Source: Bacteroidaceae bacterium (lineage in GTDB: Bacteria > Bacteroidota > Bacteroidia > Bacteroidales > Bacteroidaceae). From it: a DNA stretch of 11,769 bases. The first letter of the stretch is position 1. The number at the start of each line of letters is the position of its first letter. This document shows, piece by piece, positions 5,847 through 11,769 of the stretch. The translations under genes were made by a program, and so were the position numbers. The notes under the pieces are model-generated. The model was not told where the DNA came from, did no database searches, and saw only the letters and a list, made by a program, of their open reading frames with translations. Where the stretch lies: assembly GCA_900770665.1 (NCBI GenBank), contig CAAGKZ010000084.1, forward strand, positions 1 through 11,769, in the 5' to 3' direction.

Positions 5847-6944
5847 TTACTCCATTATGGGGGTGACGGGCATTCCGTTACGCACCTTCAGCAACGCCTT
5901 GGTCACGTAGCGCTCACCGGGCTCAAGGCCGGCGGTGACAAGGCGTAGGGTGTCGTCGATTATGCTGCCTGTGTCAATGCGGCGGTATTCGACCTCGTTG
6001 CTGTCATTGACAACGTAGATGAACTTGCCTGTCTGGTCGGTGCCTATCGAGGCATCCTTTACAAGCAGGGCGTTCTCTATCCTGTCGTAGGGCATAATGA
6101 TGCTTATGTAGCTGCCGCTCTTGAGCAGGCCGTCGCTGTTGGGCAATGCGGCGCGTATTTGAAGCGTTCCGGTACCTGTGTTGACGTTGGGCGAGAGGTA
6201 GTCGATGGTGGCATTGCGCTCTATGGTGTTTCCTTCGCCAAGCGTGAAGGTGATGTTACTCTGGTCAATGCCGTCGTTTGCGGCAAGCGCTTTCCTCAGC
6301 CATTGTATGTCGGGAATATCAAAAAAGGCATACATGATGTCGTCCTTGTAGAGTCGGCACAGCTCCACGGGCGACATTTCGCCTGCGATGTATGCGCCGG
6401 TGGGCTGTTTGGTGAGGCTTATGCTGCCGTTGACCGGTGCAGTGACGTAACAGTATCCGAGTTTTGTCTTGGCTGTCTTGAGTGCAGCCTTTGCATTGTC
6501 GACAGCGGCATTGCTGCTCTCAACATTGCTCTTGGCCTGCAGCAGTTCAATCTTGCTGACTGCATTGCTGCTGATGGCGGCCTGCATGCGCTCGTAGTTG
6601 CTGCGGGCATACTCCTGCTGTGCAATGGCGGTCTGCAGGCTTGCCTCGGCCTGCGCCACGGCATTCTCGTAGAGCGTGGGTTCAATCACATATAGCAGGT
6701 CGCCTTTCTTTACGTGGCTGCCCTCGGTGAAGTTGCGCTTGATGATGGTGCCGTTCACACGCCCCATAATGGGGATGGTGGCGTCGGCTTTCAGGTAGCC
6801 GGGGTATTCGCGTGTGAGGGTTATGTCCCTGACTGTCGGTGTTGCAACCTCAACGGGAAGTGATGCTGCATTGGCTGCAGGTTCGCTTTTCTTGTGGCAT
6901 GCCGTGATGACGAGCAGTGCCACTGCAAAATATAGTCTCTTCAT
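5847..6944 (-). CDS. RND efflux periplasmic adaptor lipoprotein (membrane fusion protein, AcrA/MexA type)
   Basis: This adaptor bridges the RND pump and the outer-membrane channel. Its 365 residues begin with a lipoprotein signal, MKRLYFAVALLVITAC, with Cys16 as the lipidated residue, so it should be anchored to a membrane facing the periplasm. The family order is visible: first beta-barrel/lipoyl half with GRVNGTI and EGSHVKKGDLLYVIEP (61-89), an Ala/Gln-rich alpha-helical hairpin (about 91-163), the second lipoyl half APVNGSISLTKQPTGAYI (169-186), a beta-barrel domain (about 200-290, with LKSGSYISIIMP), and the membrane-proximal domain ending EPGERYVTKALLKVRNGMPV. It is the second gene of the operon, 24 bases after the channel gene. 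No strong Shine-Dalgarno precedes the ATG. All expected domains appear intact. Confidence 0.95.
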   Translation of the reverse strand: MKRLYFAVALLVITACHKKSEPAANAASLPVEVATPTVRDITLTREYPGYLKADATIPIMGRVNGTIIKRNFTEGSHVKKGDLLYVIEPTLYENAVAQAEASLQTAIAQQEYARSNYERMQAAISSNAVSKIELLQAKSNVESSNAAVDNAKAALKTAKTKLGYCYVTAPVNGSISLTKQPTGAYIAGEMSPVELCRLYKDDIMYAFFDIPDIQWLRKALAANDGIDQSNITFTLGEGNTIERNATIDYLSPNVNTGTGTLQIRAALPNSDGLLKSGSYISIIMPYDRIENALLVKDASIGTDQTGKFIYVVNDSNEVEYRRIDTGSIIDDTLRLVTAGLEPGERYVTKALLKVRNGMPVTPIME

Positions 6945-6968
6945 ATATGTAATTTGTTTTTTGGATTG

Positions 6969-8384
6969 TTACCATCCGCCGCCGAGGGCTTCGTAAAGTT
7001 GTACAAGGTATATGAGCGAACCGCCCAGAGCCTGTACAAGGTAGTTCTGATAGGTGAGCAGGGAACGCTGTGCATCGAGCACGTTCTGGAATGGGGCAAG
7101 CCCCTGCTTGTAGAGCTCGAGCGAGAGGGTGAGTGTCTCGCGGTTTTGGTTCACGGCCTCGCGCAGTGCGGTAATCTGTGTTATTGAGTTCCCGTACTGC
7201 GACATCGCGCTTTCAACCTCCTGCATGGCGGTGAGCATCTTGCTGTTGAACTGCTGTATGCTGCCGTCGAGTGCGGCACGCGCTTCGCGTGTGGCGTTCA
7301 CTCTGTCATTGCCGCCAAAGATGTTCCAGCTGATGCTTGGTGCTATCTCCCACGCAAGGCTGCGGGAATGGAAAAGCGATTTCAAGTGCCCCGACTGAAA
7401 GCCTATTGAGCCGCTGATGAGCAACTGTGGGAACCAGTCGCGCCTGGTTGCTCCAAGCAGGGCAGCGTTGGCCTCTACCTGTCGTTCGGCAGTACGTATG
7501 TCGGGGCGGCGACGGAGCAGTGCAGCCGGAATGTCCACACCAATAGGTGCTGTGTATGTTGGCAGGGCATACTCCTCCTGCAACCATCCCTGCAGTTCCT
7601 CGGGGTATGTTCCCAATAACACTGCCATTGTATAGCGATAGCCATCAATAGTAGCCTGCATGGCCGGTATCTGCGCCTTGGTACTGTAGTAGACACTGCG
7701 TGCCTGGGCAACATCGAGCTTTGAGGCGAGGCCGCTGTTGTAGCGCGAGATAGTAATGTCCATAATTTCCTTCTGCGATTCAGCATTCCAACGTAGCACC
7801 AGCATCTGTGCCAGTGACTGGCGCAAGGAGAAATAGGTTGTTGCAACATTGGCTATGAGTGACACCATCACGGCGTTATACTCCTCCTCGGTTGCCATGA
7901 ACAGCTGCTTCTGTGCTTTGGAACGCATGTAAATGCTGCCGAACACATCGGCCTGCCATTGCATCGATACCGCAGTGCTGAACTCTCCTTCCCACGTCTC
8001 GTTGTACATAGTGGAGGCTATGTTGCCGCTTGTCTTTGCGCGTTGCCATCCCACTCCCAAATTGAACTCGGGCATCAGTTTGCTTTGTGAGGCGCGCCAT
8101 GCGGCACGTGCTTTCCTGATGTTCTCCATTGCGGCGAGCACTGAATAATTATTGTTGCCGGCAACAGTAATAAGCGAGTCGAGTACAGGGTCGTTGAAGT
8201 TGCGCCACCACTCATCGTCGACAGGGAGGGTCTGGTCAAATGGCGTTCCTTCTCCCCAACTGTCGGGTAGCGGTTCGCCGATTGTTGCCTGTGCGGTGGA
8301 TAAAACCTCCTCCCCGGCCTGTTGCGCAGTAACACTGCCGGCCGCCAGGAGCATAAAAAACAGTAGAACAGTAACATTTCTCAT
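6969..8384 (-). CDS. Outer-membrane efflux channel (OprM/NodT, TolC superfamily)
   Basis: This is the trimeric outer-membrane channel of the tripartite pump. Its 471 residues are the normal length. A signal peptide ends near SVTA-QQ (about residue 20). There is no lipobox cysteine, unlike OprM and many NodT proteins, so a non-lipidated channel is likely. Family marks include WWRNFNDPVLDSLI (59-72), QADVFGS (144-150) and its internal-repeat partner WNIFGG (353-358), LLRRRPDIRTAERQVEANAA (289-308) with the following RDWFPQL, and the closing helix FQNVLDAQRSLL (432-443). The two OEP halves are therefore both present. It is the first gene of the operon, whereas the most common order is adaptor-pump-channel. 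I see no clear TTTG/TAnnTTTG promoter upstream; TAGATTTA (8410-8403, minus) is a poor candidate. No TetR, AraC or two-component regulator adjoins. Confidence 0.95.
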   Translation of the reverse strand: MRNVTVLLFFMLLAAGSVTAQQAGEEVLSTAQATIGEPLPDSWGEGTPFDQTLPVDDEWWRNFNDPVLDSLITVAGNNNYSVLAAMENIRKARAAWRASQSKLMPEFNLGVGWQRAKTSGNIASTMYNETWEGEFSTAVSMQWQADVFGSIYMRSKAQKQLFMATEEEYNAVMVSLIANVATTYFSLRQSLAQMLVLRWNAESQKEIMDITISRYNSGLASKLDVAQARSVYYSTKAQIPAMQATIDGYRYTMAVLLGTYPEELQGWLQEEYALPTYTAPIGVDIPAALLRRRPDIRTAERQVEANAALLGATRRDWFPQLLISGSIGFQSGHLKSLFHSRSLAWEIAPSISWNIFGGNDRVNATREARAALDGSIQQFNSKMLTAMQEVESAMSQYGNSITQITALREAVNQNRETLTLSLELYKQGLAPFQNVLDAQRSLLTYQNYLVQALGGSLIYLVQLYEALGGGW

Positions 8385-8503
8385 ATGCGTAAACCTTTAT
8401 AGTAAATCTATGGCAAGGAATAAACACATTGATGAGGCTTTTGGTTGCAAAAGAGTATGTTGGCTTTTTTGTGGAAAAAGATTCAAATATTGCGAAAATA
8501 TTG

Positions 8504-8511
8504 TATTTTTG
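8504..8511 (+). promoter_or_regulatory. -7 box for the 145-residue membrane protein gene
   Basis: TATTTTTG is an exact TAnnTTTG match. It would start transcription near 8518, about 20 bases before the ATG at 8539. No TTTG is present 19 bases upstream (ATTC lies at 8481-8484), so the -33 element is weak or absent. Confidence 0.5.
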
Positions 8512-8538
8512 TCTCCGTAACATTAAAAAACACTTATC

Positions 8539-8976
8539 ATGAAACTAAAGACATGGAGTACAGTTGCGCTTGCATTGTCAAGCGTTGTTTTTCTTGTGGT
8601 TGTTTTGACTTCGCTCATTGATGGCGCTACCTATCTGAGCCGTCTGCACACAACAATCATTGCGTGGAATATTCCTTTGGTGACAATTGGAGTTATTATC
8701 TACTCTTTTGTGTCAGAGAAAGAGGAGGGTAAATTCAATCTTTTTGCTTGGATTGCCGTTGGTCTTATGGCATTCTCAATGCTTTGCTCTAACATTACAA
8801 AGAATTATGTTCAGGATGCAGGTAGCAATGTCAAGAACTATGTAGATGTTGCTGCAAAAGTTATCAAGAAGCAGACCGGAAAGGCAGAGATGTACGAGAA
8901 GACTCTTGAAAATGCTGCAAAATCAGGCAAGAAGAAGAATCGCAGTTATTATGATGAGGAGGATTACGATTGGTAA
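8539..8976 (+). CDS. Small membrane protein of unknown function
   Basis: I do not recognise this 145-residue protein. It has three likely transmembrane segments (about 8-27, 39-57 and 66-84) separated by short loops (SLIDGATYLSRLHTT and SEKEEGKFN). A hydrophilic, probably helical tail of about 60 residues follows. The tail is lysine-rich (AAKVIKKQTGKAEMYEKTL, then SGKKKNRSY) and ends in an acidic, aromatic tip, YYDEEDYDW. Coding looks real: it has an exact -7 box just upstream, an even amino-acid composition and a strong terminator 18 bases after the stop. It is divergent from the efflux operon and convergent with the EnvC-like gene, so it is probably a single-gene unit. Topology is ambiguous because the basic tail follows an odd number of TM segments. 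No enzymatic motif is visible. A link to efflux is possible only by position. Confidence 0.85.
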   Translation: MKLKTWSTVALALSSVVFLVVVLTSLIDGATYLSRLHTTIIAWNIPLVTIGVIIYSFVSEKEEGKFNLFAWIAVGLMAFSMLCSNITKNYVQDAGSNVKNYVDVAAKVIKKQTGKAEMYEKTLENAAKSGKKKNRSYYDEEDYDW

Positions 8977-8994
8977 TAACAATCCTTGTTAGAG

Positions 8995-9043
8995 CAAACA
9001 TAAAAACGCTCATACCCGGCTGGTATGAGCGTTTTTATGTTTG
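8995..9043. terminator. Bidirectional terminator with 22-bp perfect stem
   Basis: The arms 8995-9016 and 9022-9043 are perfect inverted repeats around a CGGCT loop. The GC-rich core (CGCTCATACC / GGTATGAGCG) is flanked by A5 on one side and T5 on the other, so either strand yields a stem followed by a U run. It lies 18 bases after the stop of the plus-strand membrane protein and directly abuts the stop codon (9046-9044) of the minus-strand EnvC-like gene. Confidence 0.92.
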
Positions 9044-10354
9044 TTATTGTAATTTCAACCAACCAGTCGGGTCGAGGAGTGTCTTCTCGCGGTAGAGCTG
9101 GAACAGCAGTTTGGGATTGCCGTCTTCGGCATCTGTTGTAACGTCACCTATTATATCTCCGGTCTTGAGCTTGTCACCGCTCTTTACTTGTACATTCTCT
9201 ACATTGCAGTATACCGAGATGTGTTTCTCGTGTCGTACCAGTACGCAGGTGTAGTCGTTGTGGTGGAAAACGGTGGAGACTGTACCGTCGAAGATTGCAC
9301 GTGCCTTTGCTCCTTTGGTTCCTTTAAAGGTGATGCCGGCATTGTTTATCATTACGCTTCCCTTGCCCTCGACGGCATTTCTCTCTCCGAACTTGTCCAC
9401 AAGCAGGTAGGCTCCTGTTATGGGAACCGGCATTTTGCCTTTGTTGTTCTGGAATGCTCCTGACATTTTGCCCACACCGGCGTCCTCGTTATATTCTGCA
9501 CTCTCTTTAGAACTCTTTTTCTTCTTGCCAGTGTTGCTCTTCTGTTCCTTGGCACTTTCTGCTGTCACCACTTTTTCAACCTCACGTTTTATGGCTGCAT
9601 TCAACTTGTCGAGTTCGTTGCGTTTCTTCTTGAGCTCGGATTGGACTTTCTTCTTCTCTTTTTCAAGTCCGGCAATTATGTTTTTCTGCTCTTTTTCCAG
9701 TTTCTGTATGCGTGCGCGTTCGGCCTCCTGCTCCTTGAGTGATGCCTTTTTTGCTGTGCGCGCCACCTCAAGCTCATCGCGTTTTGCTTGCAGCTCCCCC
9801 TGCTTTATCTCCAGCTCGCCAATTTTCTTCTTCAGGCTGTCGGCAAGCACCTTATGGGCATTCATGTAACTGTTGGTGTAGCGGTAACGGCGTGCCATCT
9901 TGTCAAAGTCCTCGGCCGAAAAGACAAAGAGCAACTTGTTCTCGAAGTTGCTGTACTTGCGTGCTTTACGTAGAGCCTCGGCATATTCGGCGCGTGAAAT
10001 CTCAACGCTCTTCTCCTTCTCTTTAATATCATTGCCAATGGCTTTCATCTCCTTGTCAAGAGCGCCCATCTTGTTGTCAAGAGCGCGGACCTCTTTCTGC
10101 AATACGCTTACAAGTCCCTTATATTCGTCAATCTTTGCTGTGATGATCTTCAGGTTGGCAAGCCGGCTGTTTATATCTTTCTGCGACGAGAGCAAGATTG
10201 CCTCTTTCTTCTCAATCTCCTTGCGCAGTGCATTGGCTTTGCTGCGTAGCCCTTCGACAGAACTCTCCTGTGCCTGCACGTTCAGCATCACTGCAAAAAG
10301 TATAAATAATACCGGAAGAAAGTTTTTCATATAGTTTTTCATATAGTTTTTCAT
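9044..10354 (-). CDS. EnvC-like murein hydrolase activator, coiled coil plus inactive LytM/M23 domain
   Basis: EnvC-type proteins sit in the periplasm and switch on cell-wall amidases at the division site. The 436-residue product has a signal peptide ending at VQA-QE, two long charged coiled-coil stretches (about 30-140 and 163-262), a Lys/Ser-rich linker (265-290) and a C-terminal LytM fold (about 306-436, with DGTVSTVF and KSGDKLKTGDIIG). The zinc and catalytic residues of active M23 peptidases are gone: HxxxD reads Asn338/Thr342 (NAGITF), the YAH histidine is Asn384 (VYCNV), and HxH reads Lys415/Leu417 (PKLLF). That fits an activator, not a peptidase. The start is uncertain: a 12-bp tandem repeat gives three in-frame ATGs (10354, 10342, 10330), and 10330 gives the most ordinary signal peptide, MKNFLPVLFILFAVMLNVQA. 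It follows the DUF4292 gene closely and ends at the shared terminator. Its amidase partner is not in the window. Confidence 0.9.
   Translation of the reverse strand: MKNYMKNYMKNFLPVLFILFAVMLNVQAQESSVEGLRSKANALRKEIEKKEAILLSSQKDINSRLANLKIITAKIDEYKGLVSVLQKEVRALDNKMGALDKEMKAIGNDIKEKEKSVEISRAEYAEALRKARKYSNFENKLLFVFSAEDFDKMARRYRYTNSYMNAHKVLADSLKKKIGELEIKQGELQAKRDELEVARTAKKASLKEQEAERARIQKLEKEQKNIIAGLEKEKKKVQSELKKKRNELDKLNAAIKREVEKVVTAESAKEQKSNTGKKKKSSKESAEYNEDAGVGKMSGAFQNNKGKMPVPITGAYLLVDKFGERNAVEGKGSVMINNAGITFKGTKGAKARAIFDGTVSTVFHHNDYTCVLVRHEKHISVYCNVENVQVKSGDKLKTGDIIGDVTTDAEDGNPKLLFQLYREKTLLDPTGWLKLQ
10319..10354 (-). repeat. 12-bp tandem repeat triplicating the EnvC-like start
   Basis: On the minus strand ATGAAAAACTAT (10354-10343) and an identical unit (10342-10331) are followed by ATGAAAAACTTT (10330-10319). 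Each unit encodes MKNY or MKNF in frame, so copy-number change adds or removes four residues and one start codon without a frameshift. Confidence 0.9.
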
Positions 10355-10370
10355 AGTATGACCGTATGCT

Positions 10371-11204
10371 TTATTTGAGGGATTTTATGAAATCGTCAAT
10401 ACTCTGCAGTTTGCGATAGCTGCTGTTTATGTTGCGGGATGAGAAACTGAATGCCTTGTTGCTTGTCTTGCTGAGTCCAATGCCAAGCGTTATGTTTGCA
10501 TCTCCCTTGAAATTGATGCAAATGTCATTGGGGTATGATACATTGCCGATACCTGTAAAGTCGGCGTAATCGCATTTGATGCTTTCGCCGGTGCTGCTGT
10601 TGCCGTTCATTGATACCAGGTTGCCGCTGTTCTTGTCTATTAGGAAACTGTAGCGCATGGTTGTCTTCCCTTTTGTGGTGACATGGTACTGTGTTCCTTT
10701 GTCCTCTACTGTAAGTTCTTTCAGCCCCTTGTAGGCGAGGCGGCCATCGGACAGGAAAGCATAATCCAGAAAAATAGCTTCAAGGACTTTGTAGTTGATT
10801 CCTGCCAGTCCTATTGCCGATGCCTCAGAGTAGGGTATCTCGGTGTATTTTTTGGTCAATTTATTTATGAGTCTTACTTTTTGGGGCAGGAACTCGATGC
10901 TTGCAGTTTCAATTAGTCCAAAAGGTGTAATGGTTATCTGTACTCCCTCGTTACGTTTTATGCGCAATTTGCCTTTGAGGTTGATGTTGCTGCCGTTGAC
11001 TCTCACGCTCAAGGCTGCATTTCCCGAGATGTGCTGCAACGATGCAGTGTCGGGGGTTATGGCTTGATAGCCGACAATCTGGGCTGTGAGGTCAACTCTC
11101 TTCTTTTCCTTGGGTTGAACCACTTCCTGTGGTGTTCTGCAACCTACAATAAGTAATGCAAGCGCCAAAATGGAAATTGCTGTTTTGTTAATATTCCGCA
11201 CCAT
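10371..11204 (-). CDS. DUF4292 family lipoprotein
   Basis: From the Met at 11204 the product is 277 residues and opens with a lipoprotein signal, MVRNINKTAISILALALLIVGC, with Cys22 lipidated. I chose this start because the longer open frame to 11315 adds 37 residues with no signal character and lies wholly inside the TPR gene. The body looks beta-rich (HISGNAALSVRVNGSNINLKGKLRIKRN, GLIETASIEFLPQKVRLINK, then FLIDKNSGNLVSMNG) and ends in a short helix, SIDDFIKSLK. I recognise the pattern as DUF4292 of Bacteroidota. Its curved-sheet look resembles LolA/LolB-type lipoprotein carriers, but that link is inference. The start overlaps the upstream TPR gene by 17 bases, implying translational coupling. 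The EnvC-like gene begins 16 bases (or 40 for the third ATG) after its stop, so the three genes are very probably one transcript. Confidence 0.85.
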   Translation of the reverse strand: MVRNINKTAISILALALLIVGCRTPQEVVQPKEKKRVDLTAQIVGYQAITPDTASLQHISGNAALSVRVNGSNINLKGKLRIKRNEGVQITITPFGLIETASIEFLPQKVRLINKLTKKYTEIPYSEASAIGLAGINYKVLEAIFLDYAFLSDGRLAYKGLKELTVEDKGTQYHVTTKGKTTMRYSFLIDKNSGNLVSMNGNSSTGESIKCDYADFTGIGNVSYPNDICINFKGDANITLGIGLSKTSNKAFSFSSRNINSSYRKLQSIDDFIKSLK

Positions 11205-11769
11205 TGTAATATTTACGTTTCTTGATTTTTTTATCCAGTATCTTTGTCTCGTCACCGGCTTCGCGTGCCTTCTCCCAATATGACACGGCTTTTTCCATGT
11301 TGCCGCACTTTGCAAAGATGTCGCCTATGTGGTGCAGTACCACGGAACTCATCTCTTCATTCAGGGAGATGATCTTTTCTGCATAGGCCTTTGCCTCCTC
11401 GTAGCGTTTCAGTTTGAAAAGTATCCATGCATATGTGTCAAGATATGTAAGGTTCTCGGGGGCGGCAACGATTGTCTTATGGCTCATCTCCAAGGCTTTC
11501 TGCAATTCTTTGCCTTCGAGTGACAGAAAATAGGAGTAGTTGTTAAGGACATCGGGCCTGTAGGGATCGTAAACCAACGCCGAATCATATGCAGCATAAC
11601 ACTCTTTGGTCATCTCCAGTTCGTGATACGTATCGCCGAGTGTGGTGAACACGGCTGCAATTATATCGGGTTCAGTGTCCCCGTCGCGCTTTTCAAGTCC
11701 CTCCTTGTATATGCCTATGCTCTCCTCCTTGTTGCCAAGCATATACAGCGACAAACCTTTATAGAAAGA
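11188..11769 (-). CDS. Tetratricopeptide-repeat protein, C-terminal part, cut by right edge
   Basis: The last 193 residues are present; the frame stays open to the window edge (it begins SFYKGLSLYMLGNKEES), so the real start lies outside. About five TPR units are visible: 1-27 (partial), 36-69 (TTLGDTYHELEM...AYDSALVYDP), 70-104 (NNYSYFLSLEG...), 106-138 (YLDTYAWILFKLKRYEEAKAYAEKII) and 143-175 (HHIGDIFAKCGNMEKAVSYWEKA). A basic tail, KIKKRKYYNGAEY, ends it. TPRs are protein-interaction scaffolds and no catalytic part is seen. It is the first visible gene of the operon with DUF4292 and the EnvC-like gene; its 3' end overlaps the DUF4292 start. From memory this trio recurs in Bacteroides genomes, often next to dut, which suggests a shared envelope role. 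Confidence 0.88.
   Translation of the reverse strand, partial: SFYKGLSLYMLGNKEESIGIYKEGLEKRDGDTEPDIIAAVFTTLGDTYHELEMTKECYAAYDSALVYDPYRPDVLNNYSYFLSLEGKELQKALEMSHKTIVAAPENLTYLDTYAWILFKLKRYEEAKAYAEKIISLNEEMSSVVLHHIGDIFAKCGNMEKAVSYWEKAREAGDETKILDKKIKKRKYYNGAEY

Noticed and set aside
9420..10334. Plus-strand open frames opposite the EnvC-like gene (9420-9869, 9900-10334)
   Set aside because: Their Ser/Phe/Leu-rich products are what the reverse of Lys/Glu-rich coiled-coil codons gives. No promoter or start context supports them.
11205..11315. N-terminal extension of the DUF4292 protein from a start at 11315
   Set aside because: The 37 extra residues lie fully inside the TPR gene, carry no signal sequence and would bury the clear lipoprotein signal that begins at 11204.
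11752..11754. TTG as a start codon for the TPR gene
   Set aside because: The frame remains open upstream to the window edge and the upstream residues (SFYKG) continue a TPR helix, so the gene is truncated by the window, not started here.

Overview
The window reads as ordinary chromosome from a member of the Bacteroidales, most likely a gut Bacteroides- or Prevotella-like bacterium. Four things point there: an ATP-dependent PEP carboxykinase of the Bacteroides type, a GH130 mannoside phosphorylase very like gut Bacteroidetes enzymes, promoters of the Bacteroidetes TTTG / TAnnTTTG form with little Shine-Dalgarno signal, and a TPR - DUF4292 - EnvC-like cell-envelope gene set. No phage, transposase, CRISPR, rRNA or tRNA is visible.

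Layout. At 1-824 (minus) lies the N-terminal 274 codons of pckA, cut by the left edge. A 495-base divergent intergenic region follows, with a good pckA promoter and a run of helically phased A/T tracts. At 1320-2291 (plus) is a lone GH130 glycoside phosphorylase ending in a strong terminator. A cluster of short repeats (2325-2622) separates it from a convergent tripartite efflux operon on the minus strand. That operon is transcribed as outer-membrane channel (8384-6969), periplasmic adaptor lipoprotein (6944-5847), then inner-membrane RND pump (5713-2570). The 133-base gap before the pump gene carries more dispersed repeats. Divergent from the operon is a 145-residue membrane protein of unknown function (8539-8976). 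It shares a 22-bp perfect-stem bidirectional terminator with a convergent minus-strand envelope operon. That operon contains a TPR protein cut by the right edge (11769-11188), a DUF4292 lipoprotein (11204-10371) and an EnvC-like murein hydrolase activator with a catalytically dead LytM domain (10354-9044).

How the genes work together. PckA links C4 acids to PEP at the centre of Bacteroides fermentation. The GH130 enzyme would release mannose-1-phosphate from beta-mannosides in the cytoplasm. The three efflux proteins should form one envelope-spanning pump. The TPR / DUF4292 / EnvC group looks like an envelope-maintenance unit that controls peptidoglycan hydrolysis, perhaps together with lipoprotein or outer-membrane homeostasis.

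I found no convincing undescribed multi-gene system. The points most worth a second look are non-coding or at gene edges: phased tracts beside pckA, a 14-bp tandem repeat that supplies the stop codon of the RND pump, a tandem 12-bp repeat that triplicates the start of the EnvC-like gene, repeat elements inside the efflux operon, and the unrecognised 145-residue membrane protein.
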